NCBI RefSeq assembly: GCF_013385985.1
Contig: NZ_JACAOY010000012.1
Span: forward strand, 350,064 to 414,063
Length of the DNA: 64,000 nt
Direction: 5' to 3'
Origin: Pseudomonas sp. B6002
GTDB taxonomy: Bacteria; Pseudomonadota; Gammaproteobacteria; Pseudomonadales; Pseudomonadaceae
Shown one piece after another: positions 6,764 through 16,527 of this stretch (its first letter is position 1; every line of letters starts with the position of its first letter). Below the pieces are notes generated by a model. It was not told where the DNA came from, made no database searches, and worked only from the letters and a program-made list of their open reading frames with translations. The position numbers and the translations under genes are program-made.

Positions 6764-8290
6764 ATGACTACTACGCCTAAACCTTTGGTCCTGATAATTC
6801 TCGATGGCTTTGGACACAGTGAAAGCCACCACGACAACGCAGTGTACTCGGCCAACAAGCCGGTACTGGACCGCCTGACCGCCACCGTACCCAACGGCTT
6901 GATCTCCGGTTCCGGCATGGACGTGGGCCTGCCGGACGGCCAGATGGGCAACTCGGAAGTCGGCCACATGAACCTCGGCGCCGGACGAGTGGTATATCAG
7001 GACTTCACCCGCGTGACCAAAGCGATCCGCGACGGCGAGTTCTTCGAGAACCCGACCATCTGCGCGGCGGTGGATAAAGCAGTTGCAGCGGGCAAGGCCG
7101 TGCACTTCATGGGCCTGCTGTCCGACGGCGGCGTTCACAGCCACCAGGACCACCTGGTCGCCATGGCCGAACTGGCCTTCAAGCGCGGCGCCGACAAGAT
7201 CTACCTGCACGCCTTCCTCGACGGTCGCGACACGCCACCAAAAAGCGCGCAATCGTCCATCGAACTGCTGGACGCCACGTTCGCCGCGCTGGGCAAAGGC
7301 CGCATCGCCAGCCTGGTCGGCCGCTACTTCGCCATGGACCGCGACAACCGCTGGGACCGCGTGTCCCAGGCCTACAACCTGATCGTCAATGGCCAGGCCG
7401 AATTCAACGCCGCCACCGCCCAGCAAGGCCTGGAAGCTGCCTACGCCCGTGGCGAGAGCGATGAGTTCGTCAAAGCCACCACCATCGGCGAGCCGGTAAA
7501 GGTCGAAGATGGCGACGCCGTGGTGTTCATGAACTTCCGCGCCGACCGCGCCCGCGAGCTGAGCCATGTGTTTGTCGATGACGGTTTCAAGGACTTCGAG
7601 CGCTCGCGCCAGCCGAAAGTCGAGTTCGTGATGCTCACCCAATACGCCGCCAACATCCCGGCCCCGTCGGCGTTTGCCCCGGGCAGTCTGGAAAACGTAC
7701 TGGGCGACTACCTGGCGAAAAACGGCAAGACCCAGCTGCGCATCGCCGAAACCGAGAAATACGCCCACGTGACCTTCTTCTTCTCCGGCGGGCGCGAAGA
7801 GCCGTTCCCGGGCGAAGAGCGCATCCTGATCCCGTCGCCAAAAGTCGCCACCTACGACCTGCAGCCGGAAATGAGCGCGCCGGAAGTGACTGACAAGATC
7901 GTCGACGCCATCGACAACCAGCGTTATGACGTGATTGTGGTCAACTACGCCAACGGCGACATGGTGGGCCATAGCGGCAACCTTGAAGCTGCGGTCAAGG
8001 CCGTAGAATGCCTGGACACGTGCGTCGGCCGTATCGTCGACGCCCTGGAAAAAGTCGGCGGCGAAGCACTGATCACCGCCGACCACGGCAACTGCGAGCA
8101 GATGTCCGACGAATCTACCGGCCAGGCCCACACCGCCCACACCACCGAGCCGGTGCCGTTCATCTATGTCGGCAAGCGTGATTTGAAAGTGCGTGAAGGC
8201 GGCGTACTGGCGGATGTGGCGCCAACCATGCTGAAGCTGATGGGCCTGGAGAAGCCGGCCGAGATGACCGGTACTTCGATTCTGGTTTAA
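6764..8290 (+). CDS. gpmI: Phosphoglycerate mutase, cofactor-independent
   Basis: 508 residues from ATG 6764, preceded by GAGAGGA. It interconverts 3- and 2-phosphoglycerate in glycolysis and gluconeogenesis, without 2,3-bisphosphoglycerate and with two Mn ions. The metal site LIILDGFG (Asp14), the phospho-Ser in [11 protein letters not shown] (Ser64), the DGRDTPPKS loop, HVTFFFSGG and the late metal ligands [12 protein letters not shown] and ITADHGNCE are all in place. An upstream in-frame extension to 6686 has no ribosome site. It is divergent from the secB operon. Confidence 0.97.
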   Translation: MTTTPKPLVLIILDGFGHSESHHDNAVYSANKPVLDRLTATVPNGLISGSGMDVGLPDGQMGNSEVGHMNLGAGRVVYQDFTRVTKAIRDGEFFENPTICAAVDKAVAAGKAVHFMGLLSDGGVHSHQDHLVAMAELAFKRGADKIYLHAFLDGRDTPPKSAQSSIELLDATFAALGKGRIASLVGRYFAMDRDNRWDRVSQAYNLIVNGQAEFNAATAQQGLEAAYARGESDEFVKATTIGEPVKVEDGDAVVFMNFRADRARELSHVFVDDGFKDFERSRQPKVEFVMLTQYAANIPAPSAFAPGSLENVLGDYLAKNGKTQLRIAETEKYAHVTFFFSGGREEPFPGEERILIPSPKVATYDLQPEMSAPEVTDKIVDAIDNQRYDVIVVNYANGDMVGHSGNLEAAVKAVECLDTCVGRIVDALEKVGGEALITADHGNCEQMSDESTGQAHTAHTTEPVPFIYVGKRDLKVREGGVLADVAPTMLKLMGLEKPAEMTGTSILV

Positions 8291-8310
8291 CCCTCACAAG
8301 CGCCGCGAGC

Positions 8311-8405
8311 CCCTCTGGGAGCTGGCTTGCCTGCGATAGCATCAACTCGGTATCGCTGAAACACCGAGGTGTCCGCATCGCTGGCAAGCCAGCGCCTACA
8401 GAGGG
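8311..8405. repeat. REP/BIME-type palindromic repeat
   Basis: CCCTCTGGGAGCTGGCTTGC on the left and an inverted relative ending in AGCGCCTACAGAGGG on the right. The arms are partly diverged (GGGAGC against GTAGGCGC). It lies just after gpmI. Confidence 0.85.
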
Positions 8406-8437
8406 TAAGCGCCGTTCGGCACCTATCTTGCGGCCCA

Positions 8438-8459
8438 GCCCGAATTGGGCATTTTTTTT
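8438..8459 (+). terminator. Short intrinsic terminator after gpmI
   Basis: GCCC, loop GAATT, GGGC, then A and eight T. The stem is short but the U-run is strong. Confidence 0.6.
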
Positions 8460-8513
8460 GCCGCGCTTGGCGGGCATACTAGGCCGTCCCTTTCCCTGGT
8501 GTCGCCCGCCTCT

Positions 8514-9809
8514 ATGCTTCGCGCCTTGATTACCCTCGCTCTTGTCTGCCTGCTCCAACCGGCGTTTGCCGACGAGCGCGCACAAACCCAACAACAGTTG
8601 GACGCTACGCGTCAGGACATTACCGAGCTGAAAAAGCTGCTCGGCAAACTCCAGGAAGAGAAATCCGGGGTACAGAAAGACCTGCGCGGCACGGAAACCG
8701 AGATGGGCAAGCTGGAGAAGCAGGTCCAGGAGCTACAAAAAGAATTAAAGAAGAGCGAGTCGGAACTGGAGCGACTCGACGCTGAGAAAAAAAAACTCCA
8801 GAGCGCACGCGTTGAACAGCAACGCCTGATCGCAATCCAGGCCCGCGCCGCCTACCAGAGCGGCCGCCAGGAATACCTCAAGCTGCTGCTCAACCAGCAG
8901 AACCCGGAAAAATTCGCCCGTACCCTCACCTATTACGACTACCTGAGCCAGGCACGCCTGGCGCAATTGAAGGGTTTTAACGAAACCCTGCGCCAACTGG
9001 CCAACGTCGAGCAGGAAATCGCTGACCAGCAGTCGCAACTGCTGGATCAGAAAACCGCCCTCGACACCCAGCGCGATCAGCTCGACAAAGTGCGCAAGGA
9101 ACGCCAGCTGGCCTTGGCCAAGCTCAACGACGACGTAAAAGCCCGCGACGCGAAGCTGCAGGCTCGCGAGCAAGACCAGGCCGACCTGGCCAAAGTGCTC
9201 AAGACCATCGAAGAAACCCTGGCTCGCCAGGCACGCGAGGCCGAAGAAGCGCGGCAAAAAGCGCTGATCGCCCAGCAGGAAGCCGAAAAAAAGCGCCAGC
9301 GTGAGGCCGAGCTGGCAGCCAACTCGGACGCCCCGGCGCCCCGCAAACCGGCACATGCAGCGCCCGGCCCGCTGGTTTCCAGCAGCGGCGAGTCCTTCGG
9401 CGGCCCTTTTGCTTCAGCTCGCGGCAAACTTCCATGGCCAGTTGATGGTCGATTACTGGCACGCTTTGGTGAAACCCGTGGCGATGACACCCGAGCCAAG
9501 TGGGACGGCGTGATGATCAGCGCCGCTGCCGGCAGCCAGGTTCATGCGGTGCACGGTGGGCGCGTGGTGTTTGCCGATTGGCTGCGCGGGGCCGGTTTGT
9601 TGGTGATTCTTGACCACGGTAATGGCTATTTGAGCCTTTACGGCCACAATCAGACTTTACTCAAGTCGGCAGGTGATGTTGTAAAAGCCGGTGAATCCAT
9701 CTCCACTGTGGGTAACAGTGGTGGCCAGGACACCCCGGCGCTGTACTTCGCTATTCGTCAGCAGGGTCGCCCGAGCGATCCTGCACAATGGTGCCGTTCC
9801 CAAGGATAG
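8514..9809 (+). CDS. envC: EnvC-like murein hydrolase activator
   Basis: 431 residues from ATG 8514, which gives a signal peptide (MLRALITLALVCLLQPAFA). Residues 20-270 are a long coiled coil, in family members the region that binds the division machinery FtsEX. The last 120 residues are an M23/LytM domain. In it the metal ligands of active M23 enzymes are altered: the usual LHFE reads LYFA and the first HxxxD site is missing. EnvC-type factors do not cut peptidoglycan themselves but activate amidases AmiA/AmiB for cell separation. The gene begins an envelope cluster with ctpA and a YibQ-type gene, as in other pseudomonads. Confidence 0.9.
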   Translation: MLRALITLALVCLLQPAFADERAQTQQQLDATRQDITELKKLLGKLQEEKSGVQKDLRGTETEMGKLEKQVQELQKELKKSESELERLDAEKKKLQSARVEQQRLIAIQARAAYQSGRQEYLKLLLNQQNPEKFARTLTYYDYLSQARLAQLKGFNETLRQLANVEQEIADQQSQLLDQKTALDTQRDQLDKVRKERQLALAKLNDDVKARDAKLQAREQDQADLAKVLKTIEETLARQAREAEEARQKALIAQQEAEKKRQREAELAANSDAPAPRKPAHAAPGPLVSSSGESFGGPFASARGKLPWPVDGRLLARFGETRGDDTRAKWDGVMISAAAGSQVHAVHGGRVVFADWLRGAGLLVILDHGNGYLSLYGHNQTLLKSAGDVVKAGESISTVGNSGGQDTPALYFAIRQQGRPSDPAQWCRSQG

Positions 9810-9839
9810 GGCCGCATCTACATTAGGAGTTCGTTCGAC

Positions 9840-11156
9840 ATGCTGCATTTGTCCCGCCTCACTTCGCTGGCCCTGACGATCGCCCTCGTGATCGGCGCGC
9901 CTCTGGCTTTCGCCGACCAGGCCGCACCGGCTGCGCCTGCCGCCTCGGCTGCGACCACCAAGGCGCCGCTGCCGCTGGACGAGTTGCGCACCTTTGCCGA
10001 GGTCATGGACCGGATCAAGGCAGCCTATGTCGACCCTGTAGATGACAAGACCCTGCTGGAGAATGCCATCAAGGGCATGCTCAGCAACCTTGACCCGCAC
10101 TCCGCCTACCTGGGGCCTGAAGACTTCGCCGAGCTGCAGGAAAGCACCAGCGGCGAATTCGGCGGCCTGGGCATTGAAGTGGGCTCCGAAGACGGCAACA
10201 TCAAAGTCGTCTCGCCGATCGATGACACCCCGGCGTCCAAGGCGGGCATCCAGGCCGGCGACTTCATCGTCAAGATCAACGGCCAGCCGACCCGTGGCCA
10301 GACCATGACCGAAGCCGTCGACAAGATGCGCGGCAAGATCGGCCAGAAAATCACCCTGACCCTGGTTCGCGACGGCGGCAACCCGTTTGACGTGACCCTT
10401 GCCCGCGCAACCATCACGGTCAAGAGCGTGAAGAGCCAGCTGCTGGAGTCGGGCTACGGCTACATCCGCATCACCCAGTTCCAGGTCAAGACCGGCGACG
10501 AAGTGGCCAAGGCCCTGGCCAAGCTGCGCAAGGACAACGGCAAGAAGCTCAACGGCATCGTGCTCGACCTGCGTAACAACCCAGGCGGCGTGCTGCAGGC
10601 CGCGGTGGAAGTGGTCGACCACTTCATCACCAAAGGCCTGATCGTGTACACCAAGGGCCGTATCGCCAATTCCGAGCTGCGCTTCTCGGCCACCGGCAAT
10701 GACCTCAGTGAAGGCGTGCCACTGGCCGTGCTGATCAACGGCGGCAGCGCCTCGGCTTCGGAAATCGTTGCCGGCGCTCTGCAAGACCAGAAACGCGGCG
10801 TACTGATGGGCACTACCAGCTTCGGCAAAGGCTCGGTACAAACCGTGTTGCCGCTGAACAACGATCGCGCACTGAAGATCACCACGGCGCTGTACTACAC
10901 GCCCAATGGTCGCTCGATCCAGGCCCAGGGCATTGTCCCGGACATCGAAGTGCGCAAGGCCAAGATCACCAACGAGGCCGACAGCGAGTTCTACAAAGAG
11001 GCGGACCTGCAAGGCCACCTGGGCAATGGCAACGGCGGCGCCGACCAGCCGACCGGCAGCGGTACCAAAGCCAAGCCGATGCCGCAGGACGACGACTACC
11101 AACTGGCCCAGGCGCTGAGCCTGCTCAAGGGCTTGAGCATCACCCGCAGCCGTTGA
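9840..11156 (+). CDS. ctpA: C-terminal processing protease CtpA (S41)
   Basis: 438 residues with a signal peptide (cleavage near AFA). The order is helical N-domain, PDZ domain (about 105-190, GGLGIEV ... GIQAGDFIVKING), then the S41 protease domain. The Ser-Lys dyad can be placed at Ser305 in GGSASASE and Lys330 in TSFGKGSVQ, 25 residues apart as in the family. In P. aeruginosa, CtpA works with the lipoprotein LbcA to degrade peptidoglycan cross-link hydrolases in the periplasm. It starts 30 bases after the EnvC-like gene, which is a functional match since both act on murein hydrolysis. Confidence 0.95.
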   Translation: MLHLSRLTSLALTIALVIGAPLAFADQAAPAAPAASAATTKAPLPLDELRTFAEVMDRIKAAYVDPVDDKTLLENAIKGMLSNLDPHSAYLGPEDFAELQESTSGEFGGLGIEVGSEDGNIKVVSPIDDTPASKAGIQAGDFIVKINGQPTRGQTMTEAVDKMRGKIGQKITLTLVRDGGNPFDVTLARATITVKSVKSQLLESGYGYIRITQFQVKTGDEVAKALAKLRKDNGKKLNGIVLDLRNNPGGVLQAAVEVVDHFITKGLIVYTKGRIANSELRFSATGNDLSEGVPLAVLINGGSASASEIVAGALQDQKRGVLMGTTSFGKGSVQTVLPLNNDRALKITTALYYTPNGRSIQAQGIVPDIEVRKAKITNEADSEFYKEADLQGHLGNGNGGADQPTGSGTKAKPMPQDDDYQLAQALSLLKGLSITRSR

Positions 11157-11157
11157 T

Positions 11158-11943
11158 ATGCGTTTTGCCCTGATCATCGCTGTGCTGTGCAGCCTGGCGG
11201 GAGTCGCCCATGCGACCCCGGCCGGCGAGCCTCACAAAGCCTACCTCACCCTGATCATCGACGACCTGGGGCAGAACCTGCCCCGGGATCGGCGCGTGCT
11301 GGCGCTGCCTGGGCCGGTGACCACGGCGATCATGCCCGACACGCCCCACGCTGCCGAATTCGCCCGCGAAGCCCACAAGGCCGGCAAGATCGTGATCCTG
11401 CACATGCCCATGGACCCGGCTACCGGCCCGTTCGCCTGGCACCCCGACCTGCCCATCGAAGAACTTGGCAAGCGCCTGGACGCCGCGTTCAAGGCAGTGC
11501 CCTACACCGCTGGCATCAACAACCACATGGGCAGCCGCATGACTGCGCAACCCGAGGCGATGGCGTGGTTGATGGCCGAGCTGCAACGGCGCAACAAGTT
11601 CTTTGTCGACAGCCGTACCAGCGCGCAGACCGTCGCGGCCGCCGAGGCCCAGAAAATTGGCCTGGCGCATGTCTCACGGGACGTGTTCCTGGATGACGAA
11701 CGCACGGAAGCAGCGATCACCACGCAACTGCAGACGGCGATCAAGCTGGCCCACAAACAGGGTTCAGCCGTCATGATCGGCCATCCCTACCCCCAGACCC
11801 TCGCAGTGTTGGAGCGTGAGCTGCCCAAGCTCAAGGACCAGGGCGTTGACTGGATCGATATCAAGTTGATGATCAGCGTGCGCAGCAACCAGGCGATGGC
11901 GGCACATGGAAAAAACGGCACCTACCTTCCCGCGCGTAGATAG
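11158..11943 (+). CDS. yibQ: Divergent polysaccharide deacetylase (YibQ/DUF610)
   Basis: 261 residues, signal peptide ending near VAHA. The fold is the divergent NodB-like polysaccharide deacetylase type: LTLIIDDLGQN at the first metal-site strand, ILHMPMDP, INNHMGSRMT and FFVDSRTS are the conserved blocks. Activity has not been established for this family. It starts one base after the ctpA stop, so it is in the same operon as the EnvC-like and CtpA genes. The likely site of action is the periplasm, on envelope glycans. Confidence 0.88.
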   Translation: MRFALIIAVLCSLAGVAHATPAGEPHKAYLTLIIDDLGQNLPRDRRVLALPGPVTTAIMPDTPHAAEFAREAHKAGKIVILHMPMDPATGPFAWHPDLPIEELGKRLDAAFKAVPYTAGINNHMGSRMTAQPEAMAWLMAELQRRNKFFVDSRTSAQTVAAAEAQKIGLAHVSRDVFLDDERTEAAITTQLQTAIKLAHKQGSAVMIGHPYPQTLAVLERELPKLKDQGVDWIDIKLMISVRSNQAMAAHGKNGTYLPARR

Positions 11944-12006
11944 ATACCACTCGGCGGCGCCCGCCCTGCTCGATAGTTGAGGCTTCAATCAACTGGAGAG
12001 CCCTCC

Positions 12007-13299
12007 ATGAAGCCTCTGCAATTCAACGACCTGCTCATCAGCTTTACCAGCGAGTTCCTGCCCCTGTGGAATGACAAGGGGTCAAGTGCGCACAAAGCCG
12101 TCAGCCTGTGGCGGCCCAGCGCAACGTCCGACGCGTTGAGCTCGTTTTTCTCCCTGGGGGATGTTGCGGTCGGTCATTACCGCAATATCAATCAGAACAA
12201 AGTCGTCGCCTTGGTCAGCGATGCCAACAAAACCGACGGCACCGCCCTGCGTCCGCCAGTCGACTACCAACTGGTATGGCATGACGAGGGAACCGGTGCG
12301 CGAAACAATGCGTCCATCTGGCGCCCACTGCCGCCCGAAGGCTACGTGGCGATGGGGCTGGTGTTCGGGGTCGATTACGACAAGCCTTCACGTCACGCCG
12401 TGCGTTGTATCAGGGAAGACCTGGTGATAGCGGCTCAAGCAGGCGATCTGATCTGGAACGACAAAGGCAGCGGTTCCACCAACGACTTGAGCCTCTGGTC
12501 GACCGCCCTTCCTGACGCCCCCACCGGCGAACTCTACCTGGCGCCGGGTACATTCATCGGCACAGACAGTTATGCCAAGACGGGCCTTGCCGCCTATTCG
12601 CTGCGCCTGGCGCTCACTGCGCAGCTCAGCGACTTACCACCGCCGCCCGCGCTCCTCGGGCATGAAAGCCCTGCGCAGGAAGAAAGCACCTACGCGCCTC
12701 AAGTGTGCGAACTGCCGTGGTTCTGCGTAAAAGACCCGGAGCTGACCGTGATTGAACAGCTCGAGTCGTCGCCGAGTTATCGGCTGGAGCGTATCGATCG
12801 GCACTTGCTCGCAGGGTTTGGGCATAACACCGATGCAACCAGCCAGCCGTTCATGTGGACAGCCACCAAAGGTGAGCTGGGTGGGAATGTAAAAGCATTG
12901 GCAGCCAACACCAGCGTGGAACTTGGCAAGGAATGGCCTGCTGGCGAGCATGTCTTTGAATTGAGTTTTTCGGCGCATCTGGGTCGAGAGTTCACCCATA
13001 CACTGCGCTCGGCAAAAGGCTGGAGCCATGCAGCGCCACTGGAAATCATCACGTACGTGCCGCCGAAAAAAGCCGTTGCGGCTTACCTTCTGCACAGTGA
13101 GTATCGCTTGCTGCGTCAGGATGGCAGCCAGGTATCAGGCACCGTCAGCTACACCAATGGCGACCATGTGTACATGAGCGAATCCTCCAGCGTTGAGCCA
13201 ATGCCCGAAGAGGTAACGCCACCGATTGAGATGCCTCAGGCAGTGCCGGAGCTAGAGGTAACGGGCCATGATCTGGTCGACAACACCCTCGCCCCGTAA
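12007..13299 (+). CDS. Vps62-related (DUF946-like) protein
   Basis: 430 residues from ATG 12007, with GGAG upstream; no signal peptide or membrane helix. The N-terminal half contains three copies of a WxDxGS motif followed by SxW: LWNDKGSSAHKAVSLWRP, VWHDEGTGARNNASIWRP and IWNDKGSGSTNDLSLWST. This pattern resembles the Vps62/DUF946 family, otherwise best known from fungi and plants. The C-terminal half (about residues 240-395) is beta-rich and not recognised. The function is unknown. The last 48 bases overlap the convergent solute-binding-protein gene. It is a single gene, GC-rich like its neighbours, so any transfer would be old. Confidence 0.75.
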   Translation: MKPLQFNDLLISFTSEFLPLWNDKGSSAHKAVSLWRPSATSDALSSFFSLGDVAVGHYRNINQNKVVALVSDANKTDGTALRPPVDYQLVWHDEGTGARNNASIWRPLPPEGYVAMGLVFGVDYDKPSRHAVRCIREDLVIAAQAGDLIWNDKGSGSTNDLSLWSTALPDAPTGELYLAPGTFIGTDSYAKTGLAAYSLRLALTAQLSDLPPPPALLGHESPAQEESTYAPQVCELPWFCVKDPELTVIEQLESSPSYRLERIDRHLLAGFGHNTDATSQPFMWTATKGELGGNVKALAANTSVELGKEWPAGEHVFELSFSAHLGREFTHTLRSAKGWSHAAPLEIITYVPPKKAVAAYLLHSEYRLLRQDGSQVSGTVSYTNGDHVYMSESSSVEPMPEEVTPPIEMPQAVPELEVTGHDLVDNTLAP

Positions 13300-14007
13300 C
13301 TGATCGAGCGCCGCCTGCAGCTTCGCGACCAGGTCATCCGGGACGTCTTTGTTCAGCGCGAGGTACAACTGGGCACTGTTGAAACGCAACACGGTTTTCA
13401 GTTCGGTCACCCCAACCTGACGGGCCAGGTAACGGCCTGCCGGATCACCGGTAGCCCACAGGTCGATCTGACCGTCCACCAGCTTTTGCGCGTTGTCCTG
13501 GTCGCGCAGTGCGACGATCGGGTTGAGGCCCTGCTTTTCCAGGGTCTCGGCGATAGCGTCACCTTTATAGGCGCCAATCTTGTAGCGGCGGGCGTGCTCC
13601 AGGTCCGCCAGCTGGATCTTGCTGTCGGCCTTGGCCAACATCACCCAATCGTCCGGGCCAATGGGGCCGACCCATTTGAACAGGGCTTCACGGTCCGGCA
13701 GGCGGGCCATCACGAACACGCCGTAACCGGGTTTTTCCAGGGCGAGCTTGTAGATTCGCTCCCATGGGAATCGCAGGGTGAGGTTGTAGGAAATGCCGGC
13801 GCGCTTGAAGGTCTCGCGCACGATGTCCACGGCGATGCCTTCGATGTTCTCTTCCTTGGCGAAGTTTTTGCCGTTTTTCGCCATGTTGTAAGGCGGGAAG
13901 TTTTCCGTCAGCAACACCAGGGCGGCGTCAGACGGTTCTTCGGCATGGGCTGAACCCGCCAAAAGCAGGGAGGTACTGGCAAGGGCAAGCAGCAGGTGTT
14001 TGAACAT
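13252..14007 (-). CDS. Periplasmic solute-binding protein (SBP_bac_3)
   Basis: 251 residues from ATG 14007, giving a signal peptide MFKHLLLALASTSLLLAGSAHA. The mature part is an amino-acid-type extracellular binding domain (VLLTENFPPYNMAKNGK ... IEGIAVDIVRETFKRAGI). No permease or ATPase genes adjoin it, and several related Pseudomonas proteins are orphan binding proteins. It starts 66 bases after hisF and is probably the last gene of the his operon. Its 3' end overlaps the convergent Vps62-related gene by 48 bases. The ligand is unknown. Confidence 0.85.
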   Translation of the reverse strand: MFKHLLLALASTSLLLAGSAHAEEPSDAALVLLTENFPPYNMAKNGKNFAKEENIEGIAVDIVRETFKRAGISYNLTLRFPWERIYKLALEKPGYGVFVMARLPDREALFKWVGPIGPDDWVMLAKADSKIQLADLEHARRYKIGAYKGDAIAETLEKQGLNPIVALRDQDNAQKLVDGQIDLWATGDPAGRYLARQVGVTELKTVLRFNSAQLYLALNKDVPDDLVAKLQAALDQLRGEGVVDQIMARYL

Positions 14008-14073
14008 GAAGGTTACCGAAATCCATGGCAAGCGCAGAGAGTGCCCCGCGCCTGCCATGGTGTCCAGCAGCGT

Positions 14074-14844
14074 TTAGCGAACGACGATACCGCGCGCCGC
14101 CATGTAGGCCTTGGCCTCGGGCACGGTGTATTCGCCAAAGTGGAAAATGCTCGCAGCCAGTACGGCGCTGGCATGGCCTTCGGTCACGCCGTCGGCCAGG
14201 TGCTGCAGGTTGCCGACGCCACCGGAGGCGATCACCGGGATGCCCAGCGCGTCGCTGATGGCGCGGGTCACGCCCAGGTCGAAGCCGTTCTTCATGCCGT
14301 CCTGGTCCATGCTGGTCAGCAGGATTTCACCGGCGCCCAAGCCTTCCATCTTCATCGCCCACTCCACCGCGTCCAGGCCGGTCGGCTTGCGACCGCCGTG
14401 GGTGAAGATCTCCCAGCGCGGGGTTTCGCCCGGGCCGGAAACCTTCTTGGCGTCGATGGCAACGACGATGCATTGGGAGCCGAAGTGCTGCGCGGCTTCG
14501 CCGACAAACTCCGGGTTGAATACCGCCGCCGTGTTGATCGAGACCTTGTCCGCGCCGGCGTTGAGCAGGTTGCGGATGTCTTGCACGGTGCGCACGCCAC
14601 CGCCCACGGTCAGCGGGATGAAGACCTGGCTGGCCATGCGCTCCACGGTATGCAGCGTAGTGTCGCGGCCGTCGACGCTGGCGGTGATGTCGAGAAAGGT
14701 AATCTCGTCGGCACCCTGCTCATCGTAGCGGCGGGCGATTTCCACCGGGTCACCGGCGTCGCGGATGTTCTCGAACTTGACGCCCTTGACCACGCGACCG
14801 TTGTCGACGTCCAGGCAAGGGATGATGCGTTTGGCCAGCGCCAT
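14074..14844 (-). CDS. hisF: Imidazole glycerol phosphate synthase, cyclase subunit
   Basis: 256 residues, a (beta/alpha)8 barrel. The start [20 protein letters not shown], with the catalytic Asp in CLDVD (residue 11), the phosphate loops TVGGGVRT and ASGGVGN, and the second catalytic Asp in LLTSMDQDG are present. It closes the imidazole ring using ammonia delivered by HisH, giving IGP and AICAR. It lies 9 bases after hisA. Confidence 0.98.
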   Translation of the reverse strand: MALAKRIIPCLDVDNGRVVKGVKFENIRDAGDPVEIARRYDEQGADEITFLDITASVDGRDTTLHTVERMASQVFIPLTVGGGVRTVQDIRNLLNAGADKVSINTAAVFNPEFVGEAAQHFGSQCIVVAIDAKKVSGPGETPRWEIFTHGGRKPTGLDAVEWAMKMEGLGAGEILLTSMDQDGMKNGFDLGVTRAISDALGIPVIASGGVGNLQHLADGVTEGHASAVLAASIFHFGEYTVPEAKAYMAARGIVVR

Positions 14845-14853
14845 GGTCAGTCC

Positions 14854-15591
14854 TCAGCCGTTGTAGGCGTCGCAGTAAGCCTGGGCTTCGGCGACGTCCA
14901 GGGTACCTTCGTAGATCGCGCGGCCGGTGATGGCGCCGATGATGCCGGGGGCCTTGGCGTCCAGCAGCGACTTGATGTCACCCAGGTTGTGAATACCACC
15001 GGAAGCGATCACCGGAATCCTGGTAGCGGCCGCCAGGGCAGCGGTGAACGGTACGTTGCAGCCCTGCATCATGCCGTCTTTGGCGATGTCGGTATAAACG
15101 ATGGCGGACACGCCGTCGGCTTCGAACTGCTTGGCCAGGTCGATCACCTGCACGGTGCTGATCTCAGCCCAGCCGTCGGTGGCGACAAAACCGTCCTTGG
15201 CGTCCAGGCCGACGATGACCTTGCCCGGAAACGCGCGGCAGGCTTCGGCGACGAAGGCCGGGTCTTTGACCGCCTTGGTGCCGATGATCACGTAGCTCAC
15301 GCCCGCCTTGACGTAGTGTTCGATGGTTTCCAGGGAGCGGATACCGCCGCCGATCTGGATCGGCAGGTTCGGGTAGCGCTTGGCGATAGCGGTGACCACT
15401 TCGCCATTGACTGGCTGGCCTTCGAAGGCGCCGTTCAAGTCCACCAGATGCAGGCGACGGCAGCCCCCTTCTACCCATTTGGCAGCCATGCTCACCGGGT
15501 CATCGGAGAACACGGTGGAATCTTCCATGCGGCCTTGGCGCAGGCGTACACAAGCGCCGTCCTTGAGATCGATAGCGGGGATAATCAGCAT
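14854..15591 (-). CDS. hisA: ProFAR isomerase
   Basis: 245 residues, a (beta/alpha)8 barrel related to His[18 protein letters not shown] has the first catalytic Asp (residue 8), [11 protein letters not shown] the second. IQIGGGIRS and ASGGIHN are the phosphate-binding loops. It carries out the Amadori isomerisation of ProFAR to PRFAR, the fourth step of histidine synthesis. It lies between the DUF2164 gene and hisF. Confidence 0.98.
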   Translation of the reverse strand: MLIIPAIDLKDGACVRLRQGRMEDSTVFSDDPVSMAAKWVEGGCRRLHLVDLNGAFEGQPVNGEVVTAIAKRYPNLPIQIGGGIRSLETIEHYVKAGVSYVIIGTKAVKDPAFVAEACRAFPGKVIVGLDAKDGFVATDGWAEISTVQVIDLAKQFEADGVSAIVYTDIAKDGMMQGCNVPFTAALAAATRIPVIASGGIHNLGDIKSLLDAKAPGIIGAITGRAIYEGTLDVAEAQAYCDAYNG

Positions 15592-15630
15592 CTGGCAAAC
15601 CTTATTCGATATTCAGCAATGCTTGGGAAA

Positions 15631-15888
15631 TCAGGGTTTCTCAAGCGACCACAGGTCGCTTTCGATGCTTTCGAACCTTTCTTTAAGGAGCGTCTGCGTG
15701 TCGAAAATCGCCCTGTTGTAATAGTGCGGCGCAACTTCGGTGGTAAACAGCTCAAGAATCTCGGCGACCTCGAACGAGCCCAGGCTGAGCTCGAAGCGGT
15801 CTTCCATGAAGCGCTTGATCTTCTGCGTAGCCTCACGCTCCTGTTCGGGCGTGAGGTTCAGGATCGGCAGCTTCGGCTTCCTGGCCAT
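15631..15888 (-). CDS. DUF2164 family protein
   Basis: 85 residues. ILNLTPEQEREATQKIKRFMEDRFELSLGSFEVAEILELFTTEVAPHYYNRAI is the signature of DUF2164, a small helical family of unknown function. It sits directly downstream of hisH (no gap) and 39 bases before hisA, so it is expressed with the his genes. Nothing in the sequence suggests a catalytic site. Confidence 0.88.
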   Translation of the reverse strand: MARKPKLPILNLTPEQEREATQKIKRFMEDRFELSLGSFEVAEILELFTTEVAPHYYNRAIFDTQTLLKERFESIESDLWSLEKP

Positions 15889-16527
15889 CTACCAGCGACC
15901 GTCCCACGCCGCGAAGTTCTGCAGCAATTGCAGGCCATGGGTATGGCTCTTCTCCGGGTGGAACTGCACGGCAAAGCGCGAACCTTCGGCCAGTGCGGCG
16001 GCAAAATCGACGCCGTAATGCCCGCCACCCACTACCTGGCGCGGGTTACCGGCGGCGATGTAGTAGCTGTGCACGAAGTAGAAACGCGCCAGGTCCGGGA
16101 TGTCGTGCCACAGCGGGTGATCCACTGTCTGGCTGACTTCGTTCCAGCCCATGTGCGGGACTTTCAGGTGGGCGCCGTCTTCGTGCAGGTCCTTGCCGAA
16201 GAACTTCACCTGGCCCGGGAACAGGCCGATGCAGTCGACGCCGTCGTTCTCTTCACTGCGATCGAGCAAGGCTTGCATGCCCACGCAGATGCCGAGGAAC
16301 GGACGGTCCTGGCTGACTTCGCGCACCAGGCTGTCAAAGCCCAGGCGGCGGATCTCGGCCATGCAATCGCGAATCGCGCCAACGCCGGGGAATACCACCC
16401 GGTCGGCTTCGCGAATCACGCTGGCATCGCTGGTGATCAGCACCTTGCCGGCACCTACGTGCTCGAGGGCCTTGGCCACCGAGTGCAGGTTACCCATGCC
16501 GTAATCGATAACCGCGACCGTCTGCAT
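15889..16527 (-). CDS. hisH: Imidazole glycerol phosphate synthase, glutaminase subunit
   Basis: 212 residues, class I glutamine amidotransferase. The nucleophile Cys is in [11 protein letters not shown] (about residue 82); the His and Glu of the triad are in VQFHPEKS. The N-terminal [14 protein letters not shown] is typical. It hydrolyses glutamine and channels ammonia to HisF. The start codon shares a base with the hisB stop, so the two are coupled. Confidence 0.98.
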   Translation of the reverse strand: MQTVAVIDYGMGNLHSVAKALEHVGAGKVLITSDASVIREADRVVFPGVGAIRDCMAEIRRLGFDSLVREVSQDRPFLGICVGMQALLDRSEENDGVDCIGLFPGQVKFFGKDLHEDGAHLKVPHMGWNEVSQTVDHPLWHDIPDLARFYFVHSYYIAAGNPRQVVGGGHYGVDFAAALAEGSRFAVQFHPEKSHTHGLQLLQNFAAWDGRW

